Positions 21,354-34,100 of a stretch of DNA of 64,000 nucleotides are shown here, piece by piece; position 1 is the first letter of the stretch, and every line of letters starts with the position of its first letter. This stretch comes from Vickermania ingenoplastis (taxonomy: Eukaryota > Euglenozoa > Kinetoplastea > Trypanosomatida > Trypanosomatidae). Location of the stretch: the NCBI GenBank assembly GCA_010157825.1, contig VFSE01000057.1, forward strand, positions 340,001 to 404,000. Direction: 5' to 3'. The notes beneath the pieces are model-generated. The model made no database searches and was not told the origin of the DNA. It saw only the letters and a program-made list of their open reading frames with translations. A program made the position numbers and the translations under genes.

Positions 21354-22826
21354 TCACACGGTGTTGGTCTGCCCATTACCATTGGACGTTAACAACACTT
21401 CAGGTTTGTAGTGCCGTGCCCACGCGCCCAATAGAATACTCTGTTCCAGCCGGAACTGCACCCCTTGTAGCGCATCGGCTTTGGCCCGGAGCCGATGGCG
21501 GAGGTCGAGGATACGAAGGTGAAGCCCTTGTGCGGTGTCGTACCAGCGTCGTAGAGGGACATCCTGCTGCTGCTGTTGCTGTTGCTCACGACAGGGATGG
21601 AGGAGGTGGGGAGGCAAGATTTCTGGTGGCGAGTTAGAATGTCGGGCATCTCCGCTCGTATCATTGGGCGGTGCTTCAACCACTTCCTCCGCATCACTCA
21701 TAAACATTTCGTCGCCTGCGTCATCATCGTCGTTATCGTCGTCGTCAGCTCCCGTTAGTAGCCCCAACAGCTCCTTTGTCAGACAACGTTCGTGGATATC
21801 GCGAGATATTGTCCAGCATTGTTTGGAAAGTCGAACGTCAGAGAACGTCGGAGGTGACGTACACGTAGAAGCGCGCGAAGGCGGCGCTGCTCGTGGGGGC
21901 CGCCTGGGACAGCGTTGTGGCGGTATCACCGATAGCGTTTGGATATCCTCCTGCTCTCCACCACGACGGGGCGTATCATCTTCGCTCGTTTCACCCTTTT
22001 GAGGGGTCGGATGCCACGGGGGCGGTGGAAGACCATCCGCCCCTCGTCCACTTAGCTCCGGTGTAGGAGAGGCGGGGAACCCGTCCATGTCGTCCAACGC
22101 CGTACGCTGATTTATGCCGTCAGATACGTCAGCGGGCGGCAGTCGGAGCTCGCGCATCTCCAGAAGGCCGCCAGGAGCAGCATCCCCCGCTGCTGCTCCT
22201 GCTGTTGTTGAAAACAGTGTTGGGGTAGAAAGGGGGGAGACCTCTTCGGCCACCCGCCCGTCTGGGACGACCGGCGTACTGAAGGAAGCGGTGCAAGACA
22301 CGGCGGTGAACTGCTGACGTTCCATGCACGAAGGGTAATGGCCCTTGCCGTGTGGCTGGGGCACACAGGAGGCCGCTGCATCGCCTTCGTGAAAGACAAG
22401 AGGTGGGGTGTGGTCTCGAGAGGGGCAGGGATCCGTGTCCTCGACCGAGGCTGGCCCCTCTTGCAGCAGAGCGGCAGCAGCAGCGTACCCTGCTGCTGCT
22501 GTGTTTGTCCTTCTTTCTTCGTCATTCTCTGCGGGAGAGGGGGATCGAAGACCAAGGATGTGGCGCTCGGCCCGAGTGAGGCCCTGTGCATCCTCCTCGG
22601 CACTGTCATCCTCGTGGGTATGATAAGCGAGGGGATCCATGGGCGGTGGATCACTCTGCAAGGGCAACGGTGAAGGCGGGAACTCGTCAGGGGGCGCGAG
22701 AGCAGCGAAGCTGTTCGTCAGTATCCCGTCGTGAGAGGCGGTAGAGGGCCAAAAGTGGGAGCGATGGGCATTCGTCGCTCCTACCGTGTTGGAGGCGGTA
22801 GCGGTAGCGCTATGGATAGCACGCAT
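21354..22826 (-). CDS. Hypothetical low-complexity protein
   Basis: A 490-residue product if started at the ATG at 22826 (MRAIHSATATASN); the open frame extends 5' only through a TTG-initiated stretch, so this ATG is preferred. The protein is rich in Pro, Ser, Ala, Asp and Glu, with an acidic cluster (GADDDDNDDDDAGDE) and a Gln7 tract made by CAG/CTG repeats near 21565. Only the last ~75 residues look folded: a predicted helix (GLHLRILDLRHRLRAKAD) and a C-terminal basic/aromatic segment. No membrane span or known domain is seen. Coding-level GC and length favour a real gene. Confidence 0.6.
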   Translation of the reverse strand: MRAIHSATATASNTVGATNAHRSHFWPSTASHDGILTNSFAALAPPDEFPPSPLPLQSDPPPMDPLAYHTHEDDSAEEDAQGLTRAERHILGLRSPSPAENDEERRTNTAAAGYAAAAALLQEGPASVEDTDPCPSRDHTPPLVFHEGDAAASCVPQPHGKGHYPSCMERQQFTAVSCTASFSTPVVPDGRVAEEVSPLSTPTLFSTTAGAAAGDAAPGGLLEMRELRLPPADVSDGINQRTALDDMDGFPASPTPELSGRGADGLPPPPWHPTPQKGETSEDDTPRRGGEQEDIQTLSVIPPQRCPRRPPRAAPPSRASTCTSPPTFSDVRLSKQCWTISRDIHERCLTKELLGLLTGADDDDNDDDDAGDEMFMSDAEEVVEAPPNDTSGDARHSNSPPEILPPHLLHPCREQQQQQQQDVPLRRWYDTAQGLHLRILDLRHRLRAKADALQGVQFRLEQSILLGAWARHYKPEVLLTSNGNGQTNTV

Positions 22827-24869
22827 CTTTATGAGTAGAATGAATAGAGAGAGCTGGAGTGAAATTTTTGCCGTCTGTGTAGAGTGTGTAGGTGAGGTGG
22901 GTGTTGGGCTGAAAGCATACAATGCTGCTGTTTCGACCTCCTCGAAAGAAAGGAAGGGTTAGGTCTTTTTGTACTGTACTGTTGTTATTGATGGTGGTGG
23001 TAATGATGGTGAGTTGGTTGGACGTGGCTGTGGGACGGGGAGAGGAAAGAAAAAAAAAGGACCACGCTTAGCTCTGGCTGCGTTGGTTCGTGAGTGCACT
23101 TTTCCGTGAAGAAGGTGTAGGTGTATTGGTTGGGAGGGGAAGGAACTAAGTTCCTTGGTCTTATCCTCTCGTTGTTGTTTTTTGTTGTTGTTGTTGTTGT
23201 TTTCGGAGGTGAAACGGGGTTTTTTTACGGGGGTTTTAGTGTCGTCTAACCGCTCGACGGCCCCTGTTCTACTTCAGTGTTAATGGAAGGGAATGGTGGG
23301 CTAGCGTTATGAAGAATATATATAAGATGAGAGTGAGAGAGAGGAGAGAGAAGGAGGAGGATTTGATAGAAGTCCATTGGAATGTACTTCACGCACATTG
23401 CCCAATGCCACCCGGTTAAATAAAAATAAAATATGTACCGTGACCGTCTTTACGAGTTTGTTCTTCATCTGTGTGTACCGCAGCGGGAGGATTCGAAAGT
23501 CCCCCGCAGGCACAGAGGCATTTGCTGAAAAAGGAGAAGGAGGAGGGCAAAGTTGGATTTGAATTATGATCCTCTCTGGAGTCCATCTGCAGTGTTTATC
23601 AGTAAACAAGCAAGATGCTCGTCGATATGTTGATTATTGAAGATAGCGATCTATCTGTCTCTTCATATATATATATATATAGATCGAGTCAGAGAGAGAG
23701 AGAGAGAGACAGAATAGAGATCACAGGGATAACACGAACAAATACATCCGCAACACATCGTATGTGGTAGGAGGTGCCTCGGTCAGGTCATCCCTATGAA
23801 CGACACATGTATTCCGTACTCCTGCTGCTGCTTCCACTTTCCTTGGCGACGCCCCCATCGATGTACTCTGGATGCCTTATTCCAAATACACAGGCCCTGG
23901 CCCAGCGAGACCTCCTGCGACCGCAAAGGACACCTCTGTTGCTCCCCCTGCAGCAGTGCGAGGTGGAAGGAGAGGAGAAAAAAAAAATGGTGATTATTAT
24001 ATTTAAATAAAAAGTACCCGAATGATTATCCGGCCCGTATTAATCTCATCGGGGGAAGGGTTGTGTTTGGACTCCGCACGGCGAATGTACAGATTACGTA
24101 AGCAGACGCTTCTCAGTGGAGTGTGTCTGGAAGGATGCACAAGAACCGCTTCGCCCTCCACTGGGGGCTGGGCAACCCAAACCGAACTCTTTCTCTCTTC
24201 CGCACAACCGCAGAGGCGCTCCATTTCGAGATGGCAGAGCCACCATACGTCACAGATAAAATAATAAGAAGTAGCTTGAACAACAACAAGAAGAAGAAAA
24301 CAAAAACAAAAAAAAAAGAAGAAGAAGAAGAAAGAATATATAGATATCTACTCCTACATCTTGCTCTTCTTTCACTTTCTTCTTTTTTTTCCGCCCGTTG
24401 CTTCTCTTTTATTCTTCTTCTTTTAAGGGGGACATTACAGACGTGGGAGAGTCGTCCTCTGCCGCACCGGCCACATCCTCCACCTGTATATGTATACCCG
24501 CGTTCCACCGGGTAGCCCCACAACCAAGGAAGGGGGAAAAAAAGGGAGTTAATGAATACGTATAGAAGATAAATTATTATATAGCAATAAAGGTAATCAT
24601 TAAAAAAGGTGCTCCAAATATATATATATATAAGTGATATATATATATAAGAGAAAAAAAAAATCCATTTTTGTTAGTATCCCAAAGAGTGGAACACCGA
24701 GTACTTTCAAAGCTGGTGGGGGAGCTGTGTGTCTATCCTTATTTTCTACTGAAGGCTTGTCGGATACCAGATCCGGGAAGCATTCGGCACAGTAGAGAGA
24801 GAGATAGAGCCCATAGGCCTACCGCACTATAGGTATTCATCAAGATCGATCGCAGATATGGCTTCCTTT
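22827..24869. other. Long intergenic region
   Basis: About 2 kb with no supported gene. It has (TA)n at 23668-23681, (GA)n at 23693-23708, poly-A runs near 24310 and AT palindromic stretches at 24620-24652. Short open frames on both strands are composition-driven. Confidence 0.45.
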
Positions 24870-26110
24870 CTAGCAGATGCCGCCCGCGACGTCTATCACC
24901 TCCCGCAGCTGCGCCACATCCGTGTCGACGGCAAGACTGGTAATCGTTAGTCTTCTTTTCTGCTCTTCCTTGATGGGGTGAAGTGCCACACGGGTCTCTC
25001 ATGGCAAACAACCTCCAAAAAAAAAAGACAAGTGACCCTACGAGGCCGCCACGGAAGCGGCATCGTTCCCCTGCGCCGACTCGCCTTCGCCCAGTCCACC
25101 TTGTCTTCGTTGGGGTGCTCTGCTCCATTGCGGTCGATAAGGAGGTGAAAGGAGACGACGAACCGCCGCCGGCGTCTTCTCTTCCCGTGGCGCCACGCCA
25201 CCCCCCACGGTAGGAAATGCAGAGGGGCGTGCGACCCCTCCATGTCCCCCCCACAGTGAAATCCATACAATACATGCAGCGTGGTGGAGAGCAGCGCTTC
25301 TACTACTTCCACGGGACCCCAACAGATACTCCAGCTGCGAAGCGGCAGCCCGCTGCCCCTCTTTTGGGGCCACATTCGCACCGCGAGCGATGCACTCTCG
25401 AATCGCATCGTACTTCGTCCGGCTCAGGGTACTCGCCCCCCGGCACGCGATCCACAGCCGGCGTGTCGGTTAGGGTTCATCGGCTTCAATAAATGTATCG
25501 TGACGTCTGCTTGTGAACGTACCGCTGCTCCTCCTATTCCCCGGGGGCCGGCCAGACGGAGGACAGCAGCGGGATGGGCTCGACTTGATCCGCAAAGTAC
25601 GAGACGTCGCTCCGGACTTCTGGCCAGAACATCAACAGCAGCTGGTGATCCGCAGCGAGGGAGAGCAAGCAGTGCGCCCCTTTAAGAGCGGCCTTCATGG
25701 CCCAGAACAGTCCGCCGTATCGCCCGGACATCTCGCGATGCGGTACACCACGGCACGGAGGACTTGGACGGTTGTACTCGGGCCAACCAGCGGTCACGGC
25801 TAAGGCGATCTCATGGACGGGGGGTGCTGTCCTCATCACTAGTGCGGGTGAAATCGATCGGTTGCGGGCTCTCGAGGCACGCCAGCACTCCCCACGACGG
25901 ATCAGCAGGGACAAGGCGGAAGCGGCGTCGTAGCCAAAGAAATGCTTACTCCCCTCTCCTATCGCATCCACAGAAGCGGTCACACGCACCGTGGGCGAGG
26001 GCCGTACGCAGTGCCTCCACCTCTAGCGGCACATGCTGGACGATGTGGATGAAATCAACCGTGCCGTGGCACGTGTGTCCATGGTGAATCGAAGCACGAT
26101 CCCCAAGAAA
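24870..26110 (-). pseudogene. Ankyrin-like gene, frame broken several times
   Basis: Minus-strand protein-like sequence moves between frames. Successive pieces read LEVEALRTALAHGA (about 26020), VTASVDAIGEGSKHFFGYDAA (about 25960), AMKAALKGAHCLLSLAADHQ (about 25670), YDAIRECIARGANVAPKEG (about 25370-25410), and a C-terminal TITSLAVDTDVAQLREVID ending at a TAG at 24870-24872. ALRTALAHGA and AIRECIARGANV have the second-helix pattern of ankyrin repeats. At least two shifts and a stop interrupt it, and the N-terminus is unclear. It may be a pseudogene or a gene damaged by sequence errors. I do not recognise an orthologue. Confidence 0.45.
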
Positions 26111-27198
26111 AGCAAAATAGGCTAACCCTTTATTTAAAAAAAGAATGTGTGTGTATGTATGGTTTGTTGTTGTTGTTAGAAAGAAGCAACAAAAGAAAAA
26201 AAAAGAAATGAGAGAGAGAGAGAGAGAACCGAATCGCACATGCGGAGGAGTCGAAGGGTCCCCACAGAGGTTTGAGCGAGGGCTTGTGAGCGTTTGCTTA
26301 AGAACTAAAAAGGTGCTTTTTTTTCTTTTGCTTGTGCACTGCAAAGAAGGAGAAGCCGCCAGAGACGAGACGTGTCGGCTCTTTGGCTTTTTCTGTACCG
26401 GTATAAGCACAACCAGGAAGAAGGAGAAGAAGCGAAGTAACTTAAGGGGAAAAAATATTGATTTTTTTATTATTTTTTTTCCTTGGTGGTTCTTTCGTCC
26501 TTTTTTTTCCCGCCCAGTGTCTTCTTGTACAGGAAAAGCTATGCTCCGCTTTCTGCGCTGTTGTTATTGGTGGTGTTGTTGTTCTTTCCTCACAGAGCAC
26601 ATGCGTAAAATAATAATAATAATAATAATAATAATTAAAAAAGGAAAAATAAGAAATAAAAAGAAAATGAAGGGAACCAAAGAAACGAAAAAAAAAAAAG
26701 AGATAAGAGAACAAGCGAGAAGGATGAAGGGTACTCTCGCGCTCTCTCACTGTCCCTCGCTCTCTCTCCCTCGCTCTCTCTCTCGCTCTCTCTTCTTTTT
26801 CCTTTTGCTCTCTTCTACACTCAATAATGCGCACCACTCAACTACTAGAGAAAGCCGAAGACTACGTAGATAGCGGCGTGACTTTGCTTTGCTCGTTGTC
26901 TCTCTATTCTCCTCCGACAATCTTTACTTACAACTCAAGATCATCTGGCTCACTGCTGCTTATTCGTTCTGTTCTTTTTTTTTTTCCTTCTTTTTCCTTT
27001 TCCTTCTTCTCCGTGTCCGTGCCCCCATCTCCTTGTACAAACATGCCCGATAGCTTCTCGTTCTCTGGGGCAGTGTGTGTGTGTGTGTGTACACGGAGGG
27101 AGCAGCAGCAGCAGCCTCTTGTATTTTTTGAATTCCTTTTTTTTGTTCATTTACTTCTTCTGTACTTTTTTTTGTTCTCTGTCGTCGGGGAGTTCACC
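26111..27198. other. AT-rich intergenic region
   Basis: About 1.1 kb. It contains (AAT)n at 26609-26634, GA/CT runs (26212-26227, 26755-26795) and a (GT)n run near 27076. It covers the 3' UTR of HSP78. No gene seen. Confidence 0.5.
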
Positions 27199-29685
27199 CT
27201 ACGACGACGGGAGTGACTTGGGGCTCGACGCCTTGGTGGTTACCGCTGGGTGGTTGGCCACGACCTCGATACCGTCCATACCGTTGATGTTTGTCCCACG
27301 GCGGATCTTGATGATCTCCTTCTCCCGAATCCGTCCGTCCAGCAGCATAATGGCGAGCTGATTCAGCAACTCGGATTGAATGAGGCGCTTGAGCGGACGC
27401 GCACCGTACACAGGGCTATAGCCATGCTCCGCCAGCCATTCAAAGACATCGTCTGGCACCTTCTCCAACGTAATCTCCTGCTCCTTGAGCATCCCCTCCA
27501 CCTGGTGGAACAACAGTTCCACAATAGAACGGATATTTTTCCGCGAGAGACGGTTGAACATAACGATGTCATCCAGCCGGTTGATGAACTCCGGGGCCAT
27601 GCGCTGGCGAACCTGATTCATCACCTCGTTGAAGGCCGAGCTGGAGGGAACCCCCTCCGGGAGCTGCGCCATGGTGTCCGCACCAATGTTGGAGGTTAAA
27701 ATGATGATCGTGTTCTTGAAGTCTACGCGACGGCCGTGGGAGTCCGTCAGGTGCCCCTCGTCCAGCACCTGCAGAAGAATATTCGCCACGCTGGGGTGGG
27801 CCTTCTCGAACTCGTCAAAAAGAACGATCTGGTACGGCCGGCGGCGCACCGCCTCCGTCAGCTCACCTCCCTCTTCGTACCCCACGTAACCGGGCGGCGC
27901 GCCAATGAGGCGGTGGACTGAGTGCTTCTCCATGTATTCACTCATATCAATACGGCAGATGAAGCCGTCGTCGTCGAACAGGAACTTGGCCAGGCGCTTG
28001 CACACTTCGGTCTTGCCCACACCAGTAGGGCCAAGGAAGAGAAAGGAGCCGAGGGGGCGCTTGTGAGAATGGAGCCCCGCGCGAGAGATACGGACCACGT
28101 TGGTGATGGACTCGATGGCCTGATCCTGCCCCAGAATCGTCTTCCGGAGCTCCTTGTCCATATCGATGAGCTTCTCACGCTCTCCCGTCATGAGCTGTGA
28201 CACCGGAATGCCCGTGGCGCGGGAGATCACCTCCGCGATGTCTTTGCTGGAAACGGAGTCGCTCACCAGGAAGTGCTTGGACTGCGCCTCCTTCTTGTCC
28301 TCATCGATCTGCTTCAGCAGCTTAGGAATGCGGGCATGCTGGATTTCTCCGGCTAAGGCGAAGTCGCCAGAGCTCATCGCCTGGTCCAGCTGATGTCGTA
28401 GCACCTCAAGCTCCTCCGTGCGCTGCTTCAGGGTCTGGAACAAGTTCTTTTCTGTCTTCCACTGCTCCTCCAGCTCGCGGTACTTGTCCTGTTTGGCATC
28501 AATCTGGGTCTGCAGCAGCTGGAGCTTCTCCTTCCCCAGCTCATCCTTGTCCTTCTTCACCGCCTCCAACTCAATCTTCATACGGATCAGCTCCCGCTCC
28601 ACCTGGTCCAGCGCCTCCGGCTTCGACTCCTGCTGCAGTCGCAGGCGGCTGGCGGCTTCATCGATGAGGTCAATCGCCTTGTCAGGGAGCCGGCGCTCAC
28701 TCAAGTACCGGTGGGAGTTCACCGCCGCGTAGACGAGCGCCTCGTCCTTGATCAAGCAACCATGATGCGCCTCGTACTTCTCCTTGATGCCTCGCAGAAT
28801 GGAAACCGTCTCCTCCACCGTCGGCTCCACCACCAGCACCGACTGAAAGCGACGTGCCAGCGCGGCGTCCTTCTCGATGTGTTTGCGGTACTCGTCGAGT
28901 GTGGTGGCCCCCACGCAGTGCAACTCACCACGGGCGAGCGATGGCTTTAAAAGGTTTGCCGCGTCCATGCTTCCATCTCCGCTGCTCCCGGCGCCAACGA
29001 GGGTGTGGAGCTCATCAATGAACAAAATAATCTTCCCGTTGGAGGAGATGGTGTCCTTCAGCACACCCTTGAGGCGTTCTTCGAACTCACCGCGAAACTT
29101 CGCTCCCGCCACCAGCGCGCCCATGTCCAGCGCAAAGACCTTCTTCTCCTTGATGCTCTCGGGAACCTCGCCCTTCACGATGCGCTGTGCCAGGCCCTCA
29201 ACGATGGCCGTCTTGCCCACACCTGGCTCACCGATCAGCACCGGGTTGTTCTTGGTACGGCGAGAGAGCACCTGGATGGTTCGCCGAATCACCTCCTCGC
29301 GTCCGATGATGGGGTCCAGGCGGCCCTGTTTTGCCTCCTCCGTGAGGTCACGCGCGTACTTCTTTAAGAAATCACCGGGAGGGACGGCGTTGGGGTTCAC
29401 CCAGGAGTTGCCCTCTCCCCTATTACTATTAGTGTTATTATGATGACTGCCGCCGCCAGAAATGATGTTGGATTGGAATCGGCGGGCGCAGCATAGTGCG
29501 GTGGGCTGTCGTAGCAGTGGCGTGGAGGCGGTGTGCAGCGCTGCAGCGAACGGCGATGGGGCGGTGGCGGCGAGTGGTCGACTCGCGGAAGAGCCGCAAC
29601 GGATGGCGTTCGAACAAGGGAGGAGGAGCGACGGTGCGGCAGCGGCAGCCGATGCGAGGGACGAGAACAGGCGGGTGCGCATCAT
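27199..29685 (-). CDS. HSP78: Mitochondrial HSP78 / ClpB-type disaggregase
   Basis: An 828-residue Hsp100 AAA+ ATPase that extracts proteins from aggregates with Hsp70 help. The N-terminal ~95 residues are rich in Ser, Ala and Arg with few acids, fitting a mitochondrial presequence. The ClpB N-domain is missing, as in yeast Hsp78. Nucleotide-binding domain 1 has Walker A GEPGVGKT (152-159) and Walker B LFIDEL (221-226). The coiled-coil M-domain spans about 350-475, marking a disaggregase rather than a ClpA/C protease partner. Domain 2 has Walker A GPTGVGKT (552-559), Walker B VLFDEF (621-626) and the pore loop GYVGYEEG (599-606). No ClpP-binding loop is evident. The start ATG at 29685 is immediately followed by a second Met. 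Confidence 0.96.
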   Translation of the reverse strand: MMRTRLFSSLASAAAAAPSLLLPCSNAIRCGSSASRPLAATAPSPFAAALHTASTPLLRQPTALCCARRFQSNIISGGGSHHNNTNSNRGEGNSWVNPNAVPPGDFLKKYARDLTEEAKQGRLDPIIGREEVIRRTIQVLSRRTKNNPVLIGEPGVGKTAIVEGLAQRIVKGEVPESIKEKKVFALDMGALVAGAKFRGEFEERLKGVLKDTISSNGKIILFIDELHTLVGAGSSGDGSMDAANLLKPSLARGELHCVGATTLDEYRKHIEKDAALARRFQSVLVVEPTVEETVSILRGIKEKYEAHHGCLIKDEALVYAAVNSHRYLSERRLPDKAIDLIDEAASRLRLQQESKPEALDQVERELIRMKIELEAVKKDKDELGKEKLQLLQTQIDAKQDKYRELEEQWKTEKNLFQTLKQRTEELEVLRHQLDQAMSSGDFALAGEIQHARIPKLLKQIDEDKKEAQSKHFLVSDSVSSKDIAEVISRATGIPVSQLMTGEREKLIDMDKELRKTILGQDQAIESITNVVRISRAGLHSHKRPLGSFLFLGPTGVGKTEVCKRLAKFLFDDDGFICRIDMSEYMEKHSVHRLIGAPPGYVGYEEGGELTEAVRRRPYQIVLFDEFEKAHPSVANILLQVLDEGHLTDSHGRRVDFKNTIIILTSNIGADTMAQLPEGVPSSSAFNEVMNQVRQRMAPEFINRLDDIVMFNRLSRKNIRSIVELLFHQVEGMLKEQEITLEKVPDDVFEWLAEHGYSPVYGARPLKRLIQSELLNQLAIMLLDGRIREKEIIKIRRGTNINGMDGIEVVANHPAVTTKASSPKSLPSS

Positions 29686-31104
29686 CTTTTGCGGATCCTT
29701 CTCGAGTAAAGTGCAGCGGAACGGGGCGGTGTGTAGGTGAGAGGGGGATTTAAAATGTGTGTGTGTGGGGGTATGTGAATGAAAAGGATGTAAACAAGGT
29801 GGAGCTGTGACGCTTTTTTTTTTTTAGTGGAACTTTACTTTACGAACTTTACTTTGCCGCAATAATAACAAAAATAAGAAGAATAATAAATAATAATTAA
29901 AAATAAAAAATCGGATTGTGTGTATACGGGAAGGGAAAAAAAACTTTCTTTGTTGAATAATAATACTAAAGAAAGAAGGAAATGAAGAACAATACCAATA
30001 ATAAATAAATAAATAATGCTTGAATAGAGAAAGAAGAGCGAAAAAAAAAACTTGCAAGAAAGAAGTGTGCTGATAGCTTTGAAGGTAGTAGTGTGTGAGA
30101 GCTGAGTGCTGTAGGGTGATATACATCACATAAGAGAGAAACCATTATTATTATTATTATTATTATTGTTATAAATTAGAGCATCGGAAACACAGAAAGA
30201 GAGAGAGGGGGGGGGCAAAAGCATTGGGAGCATATCATCACGGAGAGAGGTGGAAAGTAAACTTTGGTCAATCCAATTGTTCACGTGTGTGCTTTTTATT
30301 ATTATTATTTGTTTGTTTGTTTGTTTGTTTTCTGTTTTGACCTCGAGAGGACAAGGCGGAGGAGCGAGAGAACCCTCCGTGCAACAAGCGAGAGAGCGGG
30401 AGAAGGGGCAAGGAGGCTAGTGTGCACTCTCTTTTGTTTGTCTCCCATCCTTCTTTTCAATATTTTCTTTCTTCTATTGTTGTTCTTCCTTCTTTCTAAG
30501 TACACCACCTCCGGTGGAGGCGCCTCATTTCCTGACATCCTATTTATATCTCACCTTCTTTCTTGTTGTATGGTGGTGGTGGTGGTGGCCCTCTCCCTCT
30601 CCCTCTCTCTTGAGAGAGGGAGAGGGAGAGCTGAATGGAAATGGAATTAGGGATAGAGAGATACGGCGCATCCCACCACCATCACCCCATGTAAGGCCAC
30701 TCTTAACGGAATGCTGACGTATTGTTGTTTTTTTACATCTAAAAGAAAGAAAAAGAAATGATGAAAATAATAATAATAGTAATAATAATAATAATAATAA
30801 TGTGCCACTCAAGACCAATCCGGTGCTGAGCGGCTTCCTTAATCCTTAAGGCTACTATTATTTCTTCTACTTTTTTTTTCTTCCTTTTCATTTTGTGCGT
30901 CGCAGATTTTTCATTCCTTCGGGTTCCCCTGCATTCATTACGTCTCTATTCATTGCACACGCACTCCCAGCCACCACACCCCACGAGATATATATCGCAT
31001 AGAGGAGTACCCAATCCCACACATACATATATGTTTTCTGCGCTGCGCTGGATCATGCATTACGTATTCACCCTCCCTCTCTCTCTCTCTCTCTCTTCTT
31101 CTAT
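29686..31104. other. AT-rich intergenic region
   Basis: About 1.4 kb without a gene. Contains (ATT)n near 30146-30165 and 30298-30308, (GTTT)n near 30309-30330, a GGT run near 30572, an inverted CT/GA pair (30590-30632) and (AAT)n near 30764-30800. The tract ctctctctctctcttctt at 31078-31099 lies just downstream of the CFAP58 stop. Confidence 0.5.
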
Positions 31105-34100
31105 TTACGCGCCTTCTTCTTTGTCAGGTCCTGATGAGGAGGTTTGATGGGCCGCTTCGTCGTCGGGGGGCGCCGTGTTGGGCCGCTCCCACACCTCCCC
31201 GCCATCGGTTATGGTGCTAAACTGTGGCTCCTGCAGCGGGCTGCCCGCCTCCTCGCCCTCTTCCCCACCAGGGGGCGGCGCGACGGCCACCCCGGTGCTC
31301 CCGCTGCCGCTGTTCACATGCTCCACAGGGGGAATTTCATGATGGATCTCGTCGATTGTATTATTATGGTTGTTCGTGTTGATGGTAGTGGTGGTGGTGG
31401 CTGTTTGTGTACCCGGTGGTCCTTGGTCCTCCGCAGTCTCCAGCGCATCCTTCGCTTCTTGTTCATCTGCCGCCGGCACCGACGATGCGCCACCAACACC
31501 GCTCGTGGCGCTGGATGTCGTCATCGTGGTGGAGGCATTGGGATAGATCCCCGTCGCGTTGGTCTGGCTTGCGCTCATTGTCACGTCCTGCTGCTGATGC
31601 GGCGTGCCGGTGAGCCGCCCACCCGTTGCCAGCGCGGCCTGGTTGGCGCCCGACTGCACAACGGACGGCGGAAGATTGGAAGTGCTGCTCCACTCGGTGT
31701 TCGAGCTCGCCCGTGCATCTGGGAATTGGAAGGGGGCCGCCGTTGCCTGCGAGGCGGTGGCCAGCGGCGACGGGGGCTCCTCGGAGCTACTGCGGACGCC
31801 GCTGGCGCCCGGCGTGCGCCGCGGGGCGGAGGGGCTCAAGGCGGGTGTCGGCGTCGTGGTCTCCTCCGGCCGGGGGTCACGGATGTCCTCCCCACCTGCC
31901 ACAGGGAACGACTCTGCACCGCCAAGCCGCGCCGCGCCATCGTCCCCCACCATCTGCGTTCCGTTGCCCGATGCCGATCGCGACGGTGGCTTAAATGCCG
32001 TGTTAGGCGAGCGGACGGGCGGTGTTGGTGGCAGACTGCTGCTGCTGGCCTCTCGTGGTCCGGCGGTGGACGAGCCCACTGCGCTCTCCGCAGCCCCGCT
32101 GCCGGGGCGCTGCTTCGACAAGGACGACGTCCCAGGTAGAGGGGGAGAGGCATTGGAGGAGGTGGCGGACGGCACGTTGCCCCGCTTCCGTTCCTCCTGC
32201 TCGCGGACCCGCAACATCATGGCCGCCAGCTCCAACGCCTTGCGCTTCTTCTCCGCCTCCGCCGGGTCCTCATCGTCGATGGGCGGGGCAACGAAGCCGG
32301 TGTACGTCCCCTCGCTGCTACTGTCGGAGCGGGTCCGCTGGCTGCCCGTGGTGTTCCCGAGCGGTCCGTGGACGTGCCGCAGCATCGCCTCCTCCCGCTC
32401 CTTCACCTCGCGGCGGCGGGCGTACTCCTTGGCCATCTCATTGAGCCGCAGGCGCAGCTCCTCCTCTCGATGCCGGTAGTGTTCTGTTTGCTCGCGGAAG
32501 AAGGAAAGGCTCTCCTGCAGCTGCTTGTACTGCGCCTTCTTCTTGAGGAGATGGCCGTGGTAGGCGGAAAGCTGCTCCGATACCTCTGGGCCTGGCTGCT
32601 TCGCCACCTGCGCCTTGGCCGTGAGGTACCGGCTCTCCTGCTCCTGAATGGCGGTCTCCTTTTCTGATAGCAGAACGCGACGGCGTGCGAGCTCGCGCTG
32701 CAGTGCCGTCACGCGTTCGACCACCTTGAAAGTTTCGGGATCCGACCAGGCCAGCTCGTGGTGTGGGTGGAGGTTGATGGGCCGCTCGCACTCGGTCAGC
32801 ATAGCCCGGACCTTAACCTTCTCCGCGTTGAGCTCTCTGGTAGCGTTGTTCACCATGAGCCGAAGGTCTGGCAGCCGATCTACAATCTGGTGCAGCCGAG
32901 CCAGCTGCTGCTCCATGCTCGCGATCTGGTACTCCAACTGCTCCAGATACTTCACGGTTTCCTGGTACATCGCTTCCCCGCGCTGCAGCAGCCCCATCTG
33001 ACTGTGAATTCTCTCGCACAGCTGCATCAGCTCCTTCGCCCTCGCCATGGACTGGCGATCCAGAAGATCCCGCTCGTGGATCACGTCCCGGCAGCGTCGA
33101 CGCTGGCGAGAGGCTTCTTCTGTGGCAATAGTCAGCACATCGCCCAGCTTGCGGAGTTCGTTGTTGAAGGCATCCACCGCGCGCGAGCGCTTCTCACACC
33201 GGCGCTGATACGCAAGGATGTTCGCCTCGATTTCCCGCTTCTGGCGCTGGAGAGAGTCGATGTTGGACTCCTCTAGTGCCACCTCCCGCTCACGACTGAT
33301 GACTTCGGCCTTCATTTGAGTGATTTGTACGAGTACGAGCTGGAAGCGTGAGCTCATTTCCGATAGCTCATGGCGCAGCTGGTCATAGTGTTTGGCGTAG
33401 GCGTTGCGGTCCGTAACAACACTCTCGAGCAGATTTTGTTGCTTTCGAAGTCGTATTTCAATCTCGGTAACGCGGTGCTGTGCCTCGGCGATTTGCCGCT
33501 CCTTCATCTTGACCTCCGCAATCGTTGTGGCGCACTTCAAGGCATACGTACGCGTTTGATCTTCGTATTTCCCACATTCCTTCATTGTCTTGTAAATGGT
33601 CTGGCACTCCTTCTGGGCGTGGTTCTCAAACGCCTGTAGCTCATGCTCCGCGTGGTACAGCTGGGACTGCTTCTCCGCCAGCCAGTTCTTATTCCGCAGT
33701 GCCGCCTCTTCCGCATTAAGAAAGCTTTCATGCAGCACCTCTTGTTCCTTGTGCACAGAGGCGAGCTGTTTCTGTAGCACATCCACCTCCTCCTTGACGT
33801 GTTCCAGTTCTAATTCCTTGGTGGCGAGCTCTTCCTTGGCTTGATCACGCTTCCCTTCCATCTCGACCTTCTTCGCCTCCGCCTGCATATTACGCTTCTG
33901 TAGCGCCTCCAGGAGCTTCATCTCTTTAAGGAGCTGCTTGTGGCACGCATCGACCTCGCGCTGGTGCATCTGCATCTCCTCGAGGGTCTCCTTTTCCTTC
34001 TTGCTTAAGATATCGTTCTCCTCCGAGCAATCCTGGAGCGAGCCATTCATCTGCTGCAGCATGCGAGTGAGGCCGTGGTACTCCTCGGTGAGTGTATCCA

